NCBI RefSeq assembly: GCF_004348975.1
Contig: NZ_SMFP01000002.1
Span: 248,001 to 312,000, forward strand
Length of the DNA: 64,000 nucleotides
DNA from: Antarcticimicrobium sediminis
Lineage (GTDB): Bacteria > Pseudomonadota > Alphaproteobacteria > Rhodobacterales > Rhodobacteraceae
Reading direction: 5' to 3'
The translations under genes and the position numbers were made by a program. The notes under the pieces were generated by a model that was not told where the DNA came from, made no database searches, and saw only the letters and a list, made by a program, of their open reading frames with translations. Positions 28,047-36,950 of this stretch are shown in pieces (within the stretch, counting starts at the first letter, position 1; each line of letters starts with the position of its first letter).

Positions 28047-28906
28047 ACGGCGCGCTGCGCCTGAAACGCGCGCTGGTGCTGTCGCCGCCGCTGCTGTGGA
28101 CGTTCCTGTTCATGTTCGTGCCCTATGCGATCTTGCTGGTCTATAGCTTCTGGCAGCAGAAATATCCGACCTTCGTGCCCGCCTTCCAATTCGGCAACTA
28201 CGTGCAGATATTTACCGATCCGCAGTATTTCCGGGTCATTCTGCGCACACTCAAGATCGCGTTCTTCGTCTCGCTTGGCGCGGCGCTGGTCGCCTATCCC
28301 TACGCCTATTTTCTGGTGTTCCGGGTGCGCAAGCCGGGGCTGCGGTTGATGCTGTACATGGCGGTGGTTGCGCCGCTTTGGGTATCCTACCTGTTGCGGG
28401 CCTACACGTGGAAGACCATCCTCGGCACCACCGGCATCCTGAATTCGTTCCTGATGTCGACCGGGATTCTGTCCGAGCCGTCGTCTGTGTTTCTGTACAA
28501 TCAGACGGCGATGATCGTGACGCTGATCTATGTCTTCATCCCGTTCATGGTGATGCCGATCTATGCGGTGCTGGAAAAGATCCCGCACAGCCTGAAAGAG
28601 GCCTCGGCGGATCTGGGGGTTGGCCGGGTGCGGACCTTCCTGAGTGTGACCCTGCCACTGTCGATCCCCGGTATCGTCGCCGGCTTTACCATGACCTTTT
28701 GCCTGACCTTCGGGGATTTCATCGCGCCGTTTCTTGTGGGCGGACCGGACGGGCAAATGATCGCCAACGTGATCGCGTCGCAGTTCGGGGCCTCGCTCAA
28801 CTGGCCGCTTGGAGCTGCGCTGGCGCTGGTGATGCTGATGATCGTGCTGAGCATTATAACGGTGTCGGACAAATTCGAACGCCTCGGACAGGGGAGATTC
28901 GCATGA
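28043..28906 (+). CDS. potB: Polyamine-type ABC transporter permease (PotB-like)
   Basis: Inner-membrane permease of 287 residues with six transmembrane segments and the EAA loop (LKEASADLGVGRVRTFLSVTLPLSIPGI) that contacts the ATPase. N-terminal segment LLWTFLFMFVPYAILLVYSF is typical of the PotB side of the heterodimer. Overlaps the ATPase gene before and the second permease after, both by ATGA. Confidence 0.88.
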   Translation: MNGALRLKRALVLSPPLLWTFLFMFVPYAILLVYSFWQQKYPTFVPAFQFGNYVQIFTDPQYFRVILRTLKIAFFVSLGAALVAYPYAYFLVFRVRKPGLRLMLYMAVVAPLWVSYLLRAYTWKTILGTTGILNSFLMSTGILSEPSSVFLYNQTAMIVTLIYVFIPFMVMPIYAVLEKIPHSLKEASADLGVGRVRTFLSVTLPLSIPGIVAGFTMTFCLTFGDFIAPFLVGGPDGQMIANVIASQFGASLNWPLGAALALVMLMIVLSIITVSDKFERLGQGRFA

Positions 28907-29697
28907 GCCGCAGCTTGTCAGAACGGCTCGCTTGGGTTGTCGGGATCACCCTGATCCTCGCGTTCCTTTATCTGCCCATCGCGGTGCTGGTCGCCTACAG
29001 CTTCAACGCGTCCCGCTCGCTCACCTGGCCGATGACCGGCTTTACACTGGAATGGTATCAGAAGCTGGCGGCCAATGAGGCGCTGATCGACGCGTTCTAT
29101 AACAGCCTGTATGTCGCCATCAGCGCCACCACCTTGACCTTGATCATCGGCGTGCCCGCGGCGCTGGCGCTGGATCGCATCGACTTTCCCGGCAAGGGGC
29201 TGTTTCGCAAGCTGATCCTGTTGCCGATCGCGCTACCCGGGATCATCACGGGTATTTCCATGCTGATCCTGTTCCGCTCGCTGGGCATCCGGTTGAGCCT
29301 TGAGGCGGTGATTGTCGGCCATGCCACGGCCTTGCTGGCGGTGGTGGTGACTCAGGTCTATGCAAGGTTGCAACGGCTGCCCAACAGCTTGCAAGAGGCC
29401 TCGGAGGATCTGGGCGCCTCGGGGTTGCAGACGTTTTTCCTGATTACTCTGCCGAACATCAAGACAGCCGTCATCGGCTCGGGGATGCTGGCGTTTACCC
29501 TGTCGTTTGACGAGATCCCGGTGACGTTTTTCCTGACCGGGCGCGACAACACCCTGCCGATGTTCATCTGGTCCACGATGCGACGGGGCCTCACGCCCGA
29601 GATCAACGCCATCGGCAGCCTCATCGTGCTGATGTCGATCGTGCTGATCTTCGTTTCGGTTCGCCTGCAGAGAAATACAAAAACCCAACAGAAATAA
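28903..29697 (+). CDS. potC: Polyamine-type ABC transporter permease (PotC-like)
   Basis: Second permease, 264 residues from ATG 28903, which overlaps the PotB-like stop; longer in-frame starts lie inside that gene. Six hydrophobic segments and the EAA loop (LQEASEDLGASGLQTFFLITLPNIK) are present, with SLSFDEIPVTFFLTG as in PotC/PotI. The stop is followed by 22 bases and then the aldehyde dehydrogenase. Confidence 0.88.
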   Translation: MSRSLSERLAWVVGITLILAFLYLPIAVLVAYSFNASRSLTWPMTGFTLEWYQKLAANEALIDAFYNSLYVAISATTLTLIIGVPAALALDRIDFPGKGLFRKLILLPIALPGIITGISMLILFRSLGIRLSLEAVIVGHATALLAVVVTQVYARLQRLPNSLQEASEDLGASGLQTFFLITLPNIKTAVIGSGMLAFTLSFDEIPVTFFLTGRDNTLPMFIWSTMRRGLTPEINAIGSLIVLMSIVLIFVSVRLQRNTKTQQK

Positions 29698-29719
29698 TAC
29701 AATATCAAGGGAGACTGAC

Positions 29720-31207
29720 ATGAACGCTTATCCGAAGATCAAGGTCGATGTCACAAGGGGTGCATTGATCGGGGGCGAATGGGTGGACGGCTCTGCCGGC
29801 CAGTTCGAGGTAAGAACACCGCATGACGGATCGCTCCTGCACAAGGTCGGCAGGTGCGATGCAAGCGACGCCGAACGCGCCGTCGCCAGTGCCCGCGCGG
29901 CGCAGCCGGGCTGGGCGGCGCTCTCGGTCATTGAGCGCGCGCAAATCATGCGCCGCATCCACCAACTGTTTCTGGAACGGGCCGAACCCATCGCCCAGAT
30001 GTTGAGCGCCGAGATCGGCAAACCGATCACCGATGCCCGCGAAGAGGTCTACGAATATTCTGTCCCCTCCTGGTCCAAATCCGCCGAAGAGATCCTGCGC
30101 CATCGCGGGCTGTCGTTTCCCTCGACGCAGGAGCGGACCACCAACAAGCGGCTGGTGATGAACCATCGTCCGCTGGGCGTGGTGGCGGCGATTACGCCGT
30201 ATAACTTCCCGACCGACATTTCCTCGATCGCGCTGGCGCATATCGTAGCGGCGGGAAACACGGTGATCTGGAAACCCTCGGAATATGCCGCCGTCTGCTG
30301 TGCCATGCTGGCGGATGTGTTCAAGGACGCAGGCGTGCCCGACGGGGTGATCAACATCGTGCAGGGCCACGGCGACGTCGGCAATGCGCTGGTTGAAAGC
30401 AAGGGAGTCGATGGCGTGTTCTTTACCGGCTCGACCAACACCGGCCGGGGCATCGCCGAGAAATGCGCGCTGCGTCCGCATTTGCTGGAACTGGGCGGCG
30501 ACGGGCCGTTCATCATTCTGCCCGATGCCAATATCGACGCGGCGGTGGATGGGGCCATGAACGGCTGTTTCTACTATGCCGGGCAGGTCTGCACCTCGGC
30601 CGAACGGCTTTTGGTGCATGAAGATGTCCATGACGAATTCGTTGAAAAGCTCCGCGCCAAGGCGGCTAAGATGAAGATCGGCAACCCGGCGGAGGAGGAC
30701 ACCGAGATGGGGCCGCTGTGCAACGCCGCGACCCTTGCGCGGGTCAAGGCGCATGTTGCGGATGCGGTCGCCAAGGGCGCCAAGATCGAGCAGTTCGGCA
30801 AGGAAGAGGGGCTGTATTTCCCCGCCACCATCCTGACTGGCGTGACCACGGATATGTTGATCGCGCAGGAGGAAACCTTTGGTCCCGTCGCGCCGGTCAT
30901 CAAGATTTCCTCGCCGCAGGAGGCGATCGAGATCGCGCATCAGTCCGGTCTTGGCCTGATCGCGTCGCTTTGGACCCAGGATCTGGCCACCGCCTGGCGC
31001 GTTGGCGAGGCGCTGCCGCACGGCACGGTGAATATCAACGAGACCTCAAATTATTGGGACCAGTTGGCACCCTTTGGCGGCACCGGCCAGTCCGGTGTGG
31101 GGCGCGAGCTGTCGCAGTGGTTCCTCGAGACCTTTACCGAACGCAAACTGCTGGTGTTCAACCTCAGCGGCGACAAGTATGACCGGCGCGCCGAAGGCGG
31201 CTGGTAA
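29720..31207 (+). CDS. NAD(P)-dependent aldehyde dehydrogenase
   Basis: Encodes 495 residues of the aldehyde dehydrogenase superfamily. The catalytic residues are present: Asn162 in TPYNFP, Glu257 in LELGGDGP and Cys291 in GQVCTSAER; the cofactor loop is FTGSTNTGR. It closes the transport operon and has its own AAGGGAG ribosome binding site. With polyamine-type uptake, oxidation of an aminoaldehyde or semialdehyde from the imported compound is a reasonable guess, but the subfamily cannot be fixed by eye and succinate-semialdehyde, lactaldehyde or other aldehydes are possible. Confidence 0.88.
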   Translation: MNAYPKIKVDVTRGALIGGEWVDGSAGQFEVRTPHDGSLLHKVGRCDASDAERAVASARAAQPGWAALSVIERAQIMRRIHQLFLERAEPIAQMLSAEIGKPITDAREEVYEYSVPSWSKSAEEILRHRGLSFPSTQERTTNKRLVMNHRPLGVVAAITPYNFPTDISSIALAHIVAAGNTVIWKPSEYAAVCCAMLADVFKDAGVPDGVINIVQGHGDVGNALVESKGVDGVFFTGSTNTGRGIAEKCALRPHLLELGGDGPFIILPDANIDAAVDGAMNGCFYYAGQVCTSAERLLVHEDVHDEFVEKLRAKAAKMKIGNPAEEDTEMGPLCNAATLARVKAHVADAVAKGAKIEQFGKEEGLYFPATILTGVTTDMLIAQEETFGPVAPVIKISSPQEAIEIAHQSGLGLIASLWTQDLATAWRVGEALPHGTVNINETSNYWDQLAPFGGTGQSGVGRELSQWFLETFTERKLLVFNLSGDKYDRRAEGGW

Positions 31208-31218
31208 GCTTTTGCTGT

Positions 31219-31242
31219 GGCAGGGGCTTTGCGGCCCCTGCC
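31219..31242 (+). terminator. Terminator of the transport operon
   Basis: Perfect nine-base-pair stem GGCAGGGGC/GCCCCTGCC with a six-base loop, 12 bases after the aldehyde dehydrogenase stop; no T run. The rest of the gap up to 31390 shows nothing I can interpret. Confidence 0.65.
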
Positions 31243-31390
31243 AAGTCTCCCTTACAAGAACGGCGGCGACGGTAGGCCGCCCTCCTGTGCGCTAAACGAT
31301 GATCTTTAGAAGAAGGTCACGTGATTTCAATGCTGTAAGAGTGTCTTTTCGATCCGGCAGGACACTGAGGCGGCAAAGGCTGGGCGCAGC

Positions 31391-32068
31391 TCAACCCGGA
31401 GTGTGCGCGCGGTCCTCTGCCAGCGTCTTGCCCGGCTCGTCCACGAAAAGCTCGGGCAGCGGTACGGCTTCTTCGATCAGGTCGAGGCGAAATTCGCGGA
31501 AATCTTCGCGCAGCTCGCACCAGGCGGTGAGGGTCCAGATCCGGCCCCAGTTTTCCAATCGCAACGGGCGGATGGTGCGGTGGCTGAGCCCGCCGTCGGG
31601 GGCGCGATAGGTCAGCCGCAGTTTCTGACGCCCCCGGATGGCGCCGCGCAGGGCCGCCATATGCGACAACCCGCGCGCCGCATCTGCAAAGGGGGTAAGC
31701 GCGGTCTTCCACGCCTCGGCCTCGGCGATGGTCTCTTCCGGCAGCAGAGCATCGATCTTGTCGGCGAGGGACTGGGCGGCGGACTTCAGATCCGGGTCGG
31801 CGGCCTCGGCGACGATGGCGATGCCCAGATGCAGCGCTTCCAACTCGCCCTGTGTGAGGGGGAGCGGCGGCAGCGTGATGTGCGTGGCCAGCCGATAGCC
31901 GGTGCCACGGGTGCCCTCAACCGGCACGCCCGCAGCGGCAAGGCGGTCCATATCGCGATAGATCGTGCGCTGTGACACGCCCAGCCGAGCTGAAAGATCC
32001 TGTGCCCGGTGCAATGCCCCGTCGCGCAGAATCCGCAAAAGATCGAGCAGGCGGTCGGTGCGGGTCAT
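31391..32068 (-). CDS. YafY-family (HTH/WYL) transcriptional regulator
   Basis: Encodes 225 residues. N-terminal DeoR-type helix-turn-helix (LSARLGVSQRTIYRDMDRLAAAGVPVEG) and a C-terminal WYL-like ligand-sensing domain (LRLTYRAPDGGLSHRTIRPLRLENWGRIWTLTAW, given here only as landmarks). The ATG at 32068 (MTRTDRLL) is the usual family start; upstream in-frame ATGs fall in or before an operator-like repeat. Divergent from tatA. Regulators of this type often control themselves and a small enzyme gene; no such partner gene is next to it here. Confidence 0.88.
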   Translation of the reverse strand: MTRTDRLLDLLRILRDGALHRAQDLSARLGVSQRTIYRDMDRLAAAGVPVEGTRGTGYRLATHITLPPLPLTQGELEALHLGIAIVAEAADPDLKSAAQSLADKIDALLPEETIAEAEAWKTALTPFADAARGLSHMAALRGAIRGRQKLRLTYRAPDGGLSHRTIRPLRLENWGRIWTLTAWCELREDFREFRLDLIEEAVPLPELFVDEPGKTLAEDRAHTPG

Positions 32069-32107
32069 GCCATCTTCCTGCGCTGGGACGAGAGGGAGGT
32101 CAAGATA

Positions 32108-32129
32108 AACTGACAAAAACATGTCAGTT
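32108..32129. promoter_or_regulatory. Operator-like inverted repeat upstream of the YafY-family gene
   Basis: A perfect repeat AACTGACA-N6-TGTCAGTT lies 40 bases before the regulator start, in the 221-base divergent region with tatA. Position and form are those of an autoregulatory operator of YafY-type regulators. No second copy was noticed elsewhere in the window. Confidence 0.6.
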
Positions 32130-32289
32130 GTATTGGGAAGGGGGCTGAACTCCCTGAAATCTGGCCGCGCTGCGGGTATTCTTGGGCGGGACGCGCTTTT
32201 CGTCGGGCCGCTGGCTCGGCTATGACGGTGATGACCCCGCCGCGTGGTCAATCGAGCCGCGCTTGGGACAAGATAAAATGGAGAAGACA

Positions 32290-32514
32290 ATGTTGAATAA
32301 TATCGGCCTTCCCGGCCTTCTTCTGATTGCGGTCGTGGTTCTGGTGCTGTTCGGTCGCGGCAAGATCAGCTCGCTCATGGGCGAGGTCGGCAAAGGCATT
32401 ACCTCGTTCAAGAAGGGCGTGAACGAGGGCAGCAAGGAAATCGAAGAGGATGTCAGCGAGATCGCCAAGGACGTGACCCCCGACACCGTCGAGACCGACA
32501 AGGACAAGGCGTAA
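32290..32514 (+). CDS. tatA: Sec-independent protein translocase TatA
   Basis: Pore-forming subunit of twin-arginine translocation, 74 residues: one transmembrane helix ([15 protein letters not shown]), the FGRGKI hinge, an amphipathic helix with FKKG and an acidic tail. The ATG at 32290 is chosen because GGAGA lies six bases before it; another ATG at 32278 overlaps that site and would add four residues. Confidence 0.93.
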   Translation: MLNNIGLPGLLLIAVVVLVLFGRGKISSLMGEVGKGITSFKKGVNEGSKEIEEDVSEIAKDVTPDTVETDKDKA

Positions 32515-32520
32515 CCGCAG

Positions 32521-33006
32521 ATGTTCGATCTTGGCTGGACCGAATTGCTGATCATCGGTGTCGTCGCGTTGATCGTGGTGGGGCCCAAGGATCTGCCGGT
32601 GCTGTTTCGCAATGCTGGCCGCTGGGTCGGCAAGGCGCGCGGCATGGCGCGCGAGTTTTCCCGCGCGATGAATGACGCGGCGGATGAGTCGGGCATGAGC
32701 GACGTGGCCAAGACCTTCAAGACCGCGACCAACCCGTTGGGCTCGGCGCTTGATGGGGTCAAGGATGCGGCGCGCGACCTCACCTCTGGGTTGGACCCGA
32801 CGAAATTCGACCCCGACAGCGAAACCGGAAAACTGGCCAAGGAGCGTGCCGCGGACGCCAAAAAGATCCAGGCCGCCACGGCGCGCGCCGCCGCAGACCG
32901 CAAGGCGCGCGAGGCCGAAGAGGCGCGGTCCAAGGCCGATGAGGCCGAGGCGGCGCTGAATGATCCCGCACCGGATGCCGCGCAGAATCCTGAAAGCAAA
33001 ACATGA
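32521..33006 (+). CDS. tatB: Sec-independent protein translocase TatB
   Basis: Receptor-complex partner of TatC, 161 residues. It begins [28 protein letters not shown] with the TatB-type Glu in the transmembrane helix and the GPKDLP hinge, followed by an amphipathic helix and a long Ala/Lys/Glu-rich coiled-coil-like tail. Its stop overlaps the tatC start. Confidence 0.94.
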   Translation: MFDLGWTELLIIGVVALIVVGPKDLPVLFRNAGRWVGKARGMAREFSRAMNDAADESGMSDVAKTFKTATNPLGSALDGVKDAARDLTSGLDPTKFDPDSETGKLAKERAADAKKIQAATARAAADRKAREAEEARSKADEAEAALNDPAPDAAQNPESKT

Positions 33007-33890
33007 GTAATACCGACGAGATCGAGGACAGCTCGGCCCCGCTGATCGAGCATCTGGCAGAATTGCGCACGCGGCTGATCCATTCGGTTGCGGCGTTTCT
33101 GGTTGGCATGGTGATCTGTTTCACCGTGGCCACGCCGCTCTTCAATTTCCTGACCGAGCCGTTGTGCAAGGTGCTGGCGGATCGGGGGCAGGATTGCGAC
33201 TTGATCTTCATCAGCCCGCAAGAAGGGTTCTTTGTCGCGATCAAGGTGTCGCTGCTGGGCGGGCTGATGCTGTCATTTCCCTATATCGCGCTGCAGATGT
33301 GGCGGTTCGTGGCGCCGGGGCTGTATCGCACCGAAAAGGGCGCGTTCCTGCCGTTCCTGATCGCCTCGCCCTTCATGTTCATCGTGGGGGGCGCATTCGC
33401 CTTTTATGTGGTGACGCCGCTGGCCTATGACTTTTTCCTCGGGTTCCAGCAATTTGGCGCAGAGGGCGAGGCGGTGACAGAGGGCGCTGCCCCGTTGAGC
33501 GTGGTGTTCCAAGGCTCGGCGCAGGAATATCTGAACCTGACGATCAAGTTCATCGTCGCGTTTGGCCTGTGTTTCCAACTGCCGGTGTTGTTGACCCTGA
33601 TGGGCAAGGCCGGGTTGGTCAGCGCCGATGGGCTGGGCAACGTGCGCAAATACGCGGTGGTGGCGATCTTGCTTTTGGCCGCGCTGGTGACGCCGCCAGA
33701 CGTGATCACCCAGATCATTCTCTTCACCGTGGTCTACGGGCTCTATGAAATCTCGATTTTCCTGGTCCGCCGGGTCGAGAAGACGCGCGAGCAAAAGCTG
33801 CGCGAAGAGGGCTACTATGACGACGAGGACGAGATCGACGATCCGTTGATGTCCGAATTCGACGAGGACGCCGGACCGGACAACACCTAA
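33003..33890 (+). CDS. tatC: Sec-independent protein translocase TatC
   Basis: Polytopic receptor for twin-arginine signal peptides, 295 residues with six transmembrane segments. It shows the N-terminal [14 protein letters not shown] motif, ISPQEGF in the first periplasmic region and [11 protein letters not shown] in the cytoplasmic loop. The C-terminus is a long acidic tail ([10 protein letters not shown]), as in many alphaproteobacteria. The tat genes are needed for export of folded Fe-S and cofactor proteins, including a membrane hydrogenase if one follows the hup locus at the window end. Confidence 0.95.
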   Translation: MSNTDEIEDSSAPLIEHLAELRTRLIHSVAAFLVGMVICFTVATPLFNFLTEPLCKVLADRGQDCDLIFISPQEGFFVAIKVSLLGGLMLSFPYIALQMWRFVAPGLYRTEKGAFLPFLIASPFMFIVGGAFAFYVVTPLAYDFFLGFQQFGAEGEAVTEGAAPLSVVFQGSAQEYLNLTIKFIVAFGLCFQLPVLLTLMGKAGLVSADGLGNVRKYAVVAILLLAALVTPPDVITQIILFTVVYGLYEISIFLVRRVEKTREQKLREEGYYDDEDEIDDPLMSEFDEDAGPDNT

Positions 33891-33911
33891 CAGCTGTGCT
33901 TGTGGCATGAG

Positions 33912-33942
33912 GGGGCGCGTGGGGAGACCCGCGCGCCCCTTT
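33912..33942 (+). terminator. Terminator of tatABC
   Basis: GGGGCGCG and CGCGCCCC arms with a 12-base loop, followed by TTT, 22 bases after the tatC stop. The remaining bases to 34052 hold short repeats of GCCCCTTTG/GCCCCTCTTG type without a supported gene. Confidence 0.6.
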
Positions 33943-34052
33943 GCTTTGCGGTTGCCCCTTTGCGTGCCCCTCTTGTTGGCGCTCTTGTGGCCCCTCTTGT
34001 TGCCGGGGCCGCTTTCTGGTTTGACAGGCGCGAATTGACTGGAGGACCACAG

Positions 34053-34892
34053 ATGGAACAGGCCACACTTGCCCGCATTGCCGAGGCGCTGGAACGGATC
34101 GCCCCGGCGCCGATGCCGGCCCCGGATTTCACCGCCGCCGGCGGCTTTGTCTGGCATATGGAGCCTGACCGGCTAGAGCCGGTGCCCCAGATCAACCGGG
34201 TGCGGCTCGACCTTCTGGTGGGAATCGAACGGTCGCGCGACACGCTGCTGGACAACACCCGCCGCTTTGCGCGCGGCTTCAGCGCCAACAACGCGCTGCT
34301 CTGGGGCTCTCGCGGGATGGGGAAATCGAGCCTGGTCAAGGCGATCCATGCCGAGGTGGCCAAGGATCACCCCGATCTCAAACTGGTCGAGTTGCAGCGC
34401 GAGGATCTGCCCAGTGTCGGGCGGCTGCTGAACCATCTGCGCGACGCTCCGCAACGCTTCATCCTGTTCTGCGATGACCTGTCGTTTTCCCATGACGACC
34501 AGCACTACAAAAGTCTCAAGGCGGTGCTGGATGGCGGCATCGAGGGGCGCCCGGAAAATGTGCTGTTCTACGCCACTTCGAACCGACGCCACCTGATGCC
34601 GCGCGACATGATCGAGAACGAACGCTCCAGCGCGATCTCGCCGTCCGAAGCGGTCGAAGAAAAGGTCTCGCTGTCGGACCGGTTCGGGCTGTGGCTGGGC
34701 TTCCACCCCTGTTCCCAAGACGAATATCTGTCGATGATCGAGCGATATTGCGCCGCTTACGGGGTCGCGGCGGATCCCGAGACCCTGCGCGCCGAGGCGA
34801 TCGAATGGCAGGCCACGCGCGGGTCGCGCTCGGGCCGGGTGGCGTGGCAGTTCTTTACCGATCTGGCGGGGCGACAAGGGGTGCAGGTCTGA
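34053..34892 (+). CDS. AAA+ ATPase of the DUF815 type
   Basis: Encodes 279 residues. The start has GGAGG eight bases upstream; longer in-frame starts run into the repeat-rich gap. A P-loop LWGSRGMGKSSLVKAI lies near residue 92, a Walker B-like FILFCDDLSFS near 138 and a sensor-like YATSNRRHLMPRD near 175, which together fit the DUF815 ATPase family. Function is not established; members are conserved in alphaproteobacteria next to tat or surE genes, as here. Confidence 0.82.
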   Translation: MEQATLARIAEALERIAPAPMPAPDFTAAGGFVWHMEPDRLEPVPQINRVRLDLLVGIERSRDTLLDNTRRFARGFSANNALLWGSRGMGKSSLVKAIHAEVAKDHPDLKLVELQREDLPSVGRLLNHLRDAPQRFILFCDDLSFSHDDQHYKSLKAVLDGGIEGRPENVLFYATSNRRHLMPRDMIENERSSAISPSEAVEEKVSLSDRFGLWLGFHPCSQDEYLSMIERYCAAYGVAADPETLRAEAIEWQATRGSRSGRVAWQFFTDLAGRQGVQV

Positions 34893-34932
34893 CCCGCTGG
34901 CCCTTGCGCAGGGGCGGCTCTGAGCGCGCCGT

Positions 34933-34980
34933 CCCTCGCTTCTTCTTGTCTCAAATACTCCCGCCGGAGGCCCGCCCCGA
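34933..34980 (+). repeat. Possible dispersed intergenic element
   Basis: The stretch with CTTCTTGTCTCAAATACTCC followed by CGCCGGAGG resembles a short intergenic sequence that I recall as recurrent in Roseobacter genomes. Only one copy is in this window, so repetition cannot be shown here. It lies between the ATPase gene and the convergent nlpD-like gene. Confidence 0.25.
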
Positions 34981-35036
34981 AAGGGGCGTTTCTGTGCAAC
35001 CCAACGAGGCACTGCCGCAGGCTATTTCCGAGCGGC

Positions 35037-36227
35037 TTATTTCAGATAGGGAGCCGGATCGACGCTGTCGAAGCCGTCGCGCACCTCGAAATGCAGATAG
35101 GCCTCGTCACCGGGGCGAAGCTGGGCCAGACTCTGGCCGCGTTTGACCGTATCGCCCTTCTTGACCGTGATCTTGTCCACATTGGCATAGACAGTCAGCA
35201 GATTGGCATCGTGGCGGACCACTACGATCGGCACCTGATCGGCATCCTCGGTGATTGCGGCGATGGTGCCGGACCGGGCGGCGGCGACCGGGGTGCCCGG
35301 CGCGCCAGAGATGTCGATCCCCTCGTTGCGGCCTTTGGCATAGGCGCGGATGATCTTGCCGCCCGAAACCGGCATGGCCATCGCCGCGCTGGAGGCGTTC
35401 GAGGGCGTTCCGACCGAGACCTTGGGCGGTTCCGGTGCCTTGGCCGGGACTTTTTCGTCCGGCAGCGGCGCGGCGGCACTGGGCGGGGTCGGCGTGGGTG
35501 AGCCAGTGCCCGGCGCGGTGACCTCGGTTTGCGGCAGGGCGCGGCTCGGGGCTGGCTGGTCCTTGACCGGGATCAGCAGATACTGCCCTTCGCGGATGGT
35601 AAAGTCGGGGCCAAGCCCGTTCCATTCCGCCAGCGACTTGATTGGCACCTGATACAGCCGCGACAGGGTATAGGCGGTCTCGCCGCGCTCGACCTTGTGG
35701 CGGATCGGTTCGACCCGATCCGGCTTGGTCTGTGGCCGGGGTGAGGTGCCGGCGGGGGCCAGCGGGGTGCTTTCAACCGCGACAGCAGCCGGTGTGGTAT
35801 TGGGCGAGGCGTCAATCGCCGATCCTGCCAGCGTCGCGATGTCGATGGACCCGGCTGTGCCTGCAGGCGGTTCCGAGACCCGGCGGGGCAGGGCCAGAAC
35901 CTCGCCCTTGCGCAACTGGTCACTGGATTGGACACCGTTGTAGCGCGCCAGATCCTCGGGCGGCAGGCCGATGCGGGCGGCGACATCGGCGACGCTATCG
36001 CCGCGTTGCGCCACCGCGACCTGATAGCTGGGGTAGGAGATGATGCCGCGCGCATCCGGATCGGGTCGGTTGGCGGTGCTGACGCTGCGGGCGGCCTCGG
36101 CGGTGCTGAAACTGCCCAGATTGCCGCGTAGGTCGAAATCCAGCGGCTTGGAACAGCCCGCAAGCAGGGCAAGAGCGGCGGTCGCCGCGATCAGGCGGCC
36201 CGGTGTGGCGTTGGCGGGAATTGGCAT
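35037..36227 (-). CDS. nlpD: NlpD-like lipoprotein: two LysM domains and a degenerate M23 (LytM) domain
   Basis: Encodes 396 residues: lipoprotein signal (ALALLAGC), first LysM at about 65-113 (QVAVAQRGDSVADVAARIG), second LysM at about 178-222 (HKVERGETAYTLSRLY), a Pro/Ala-rich linker and a C-terminal LytM/M23 domain (about 300-396). In the M23 domain the metal ligands of active enzymes are not kept: NEGIDISG has no His and the later motif reads VYANVDK, while LHFEVR remains. This is the pattern of E. coli NlpD, a non-catalytic activator of septal amidases. The gene order surE-pcm-nlpD matches E. coli, though rpoS does not follow. Confidence 0.85.
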   Translation of the reverse strand: MPIPANATPGRLIAATAALALLAGCSKPLDFDLRGNLGSFSTAEAARSVSTANRPDPDARGIISYPSYQVAVAQRGDSVADVAARIGLPPEDLARYNGVQSSDQLRKGEVLALPRRVSEPPAGTAGSIDIATLAGSAIDASPNTTPAAVAVESTPLAPAGTSPRPQTKPDRVEPIRHKVERGETAYTLSRLYQVPIKSLAEWNGLGPDFTIREGQYLLIPVKDQPAPSRALPQTEVTAPGTGSPTPTPPSAAAPLPDEKVPAKAPEPPKVSVGTPSNASSAAMAMPVSGGKIIRAYAKGRNEGIDISGAPGTPVAAARSGTIAAITEDADQVPIVVVRHDANLLTVYANVDKITVKKGDTVKRGQSLAQLRPGDEAYLHFEVRDGFDSVDPAPYLK

Positions 36228-36302
36228 CTCGTCGTGTTCCTCAATACGCGCCCCTTGTTGGCCGGGGCCTTTTACGGGTTACCTGTAACGCTCAACCGGC
36301 GC

Positions 36303-36950
36303 TCAACTGTCCGGTCCAAGCCCTTCGAGCAGCGGCACGAACCGCACGGGCCGGATCTCGTCATAATCGAACCCGGTCTCGCTGCGCCGGACCCGGATCA
36401 GGGTCTGCACCGTGTCGGACTGCCCGACCGGCACAACCATGATACCGCCGATTTTCAATTGCGCCAAGAGCGGGCCGGGGGGGTCCTCGGCGGCGGCGGT
36501 CACGATGATCCGATCGAACGGCGCCTGATCGGGCAAACCGTAGGAGCCGTCGATGGTCATGGCGGTGATGTTGACAAGGCCCTGCGCCTCGAAGATCACG
36601 CGCGCCTCGCGCACCAGACGGGCATGGCGATCCACGGTATAGACGCGCCGCGCCAGCTTGCTCAGGATCGCGGCCTGATAGCCGGAGCCGGTGCCGACCT
36701 CCAACACCTTGTCGCGTGGGCTGACCTGCAGCGCCTGCGTCATGATGCCGACAACCGAGGGTTGGCTGATGGTCTGGCCGCAGGCAATCGGCAGCGGCAT
36801 GTCTTCATAGGCGCGCTCAGAGAACAGCCCGCGCACAAAGGGGCCGCGATCGATCTCTTCCATCGCGTTCAGCACACGCCGCTCGGTCACGCCGCGGGAG
36901 CGGAGCGCAAACAGGAACTGCATCTTGGTTTCGGCTGCGGGTCCGGTCAT
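36303..36950 (-). CDS. pcm: Protein-L-isoaspartate O-methyltransferase
   Basis: Repairs proteins with isomerised Asp residues by SAM-dependent carboxyl methylation. The 215-residue product has the family start ([25 protein letters not shown]), the SAM-binding [15 protein letters not shown] and GGIMVVPVG. Its start overlaps the surE stop by ATGA, giving the classic surE-pcm pair. Confidence 0.94.
   Translation of the reverse strand: MTGPAAETKMQFLFALRSRGVTERRVLNAMEEIDRGPFVRGLFSERAYEDMPLPIACGQTISQPSVVGIMTQALQVSPRDKVLEVGTGSGYQAAILSKLARRVYTVDRHARLVREARVIFEAQGLVNITAMTIDGSYGLPDQAPFDRIIVTAAAEDPPGPLLAQLKIGGIMVVPVGQSDTVQTLIRVRRSETGFDYDEIRPVRFVPLLEGLGPDS

Noticed and set aside
33900-34052. In-frame upstream extension of the DUF815-type ATPase gene
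   Set aside because: It would start inside the tatABC terminator and read through short repeats; the ATG at 34053 has a clear GGAGG.
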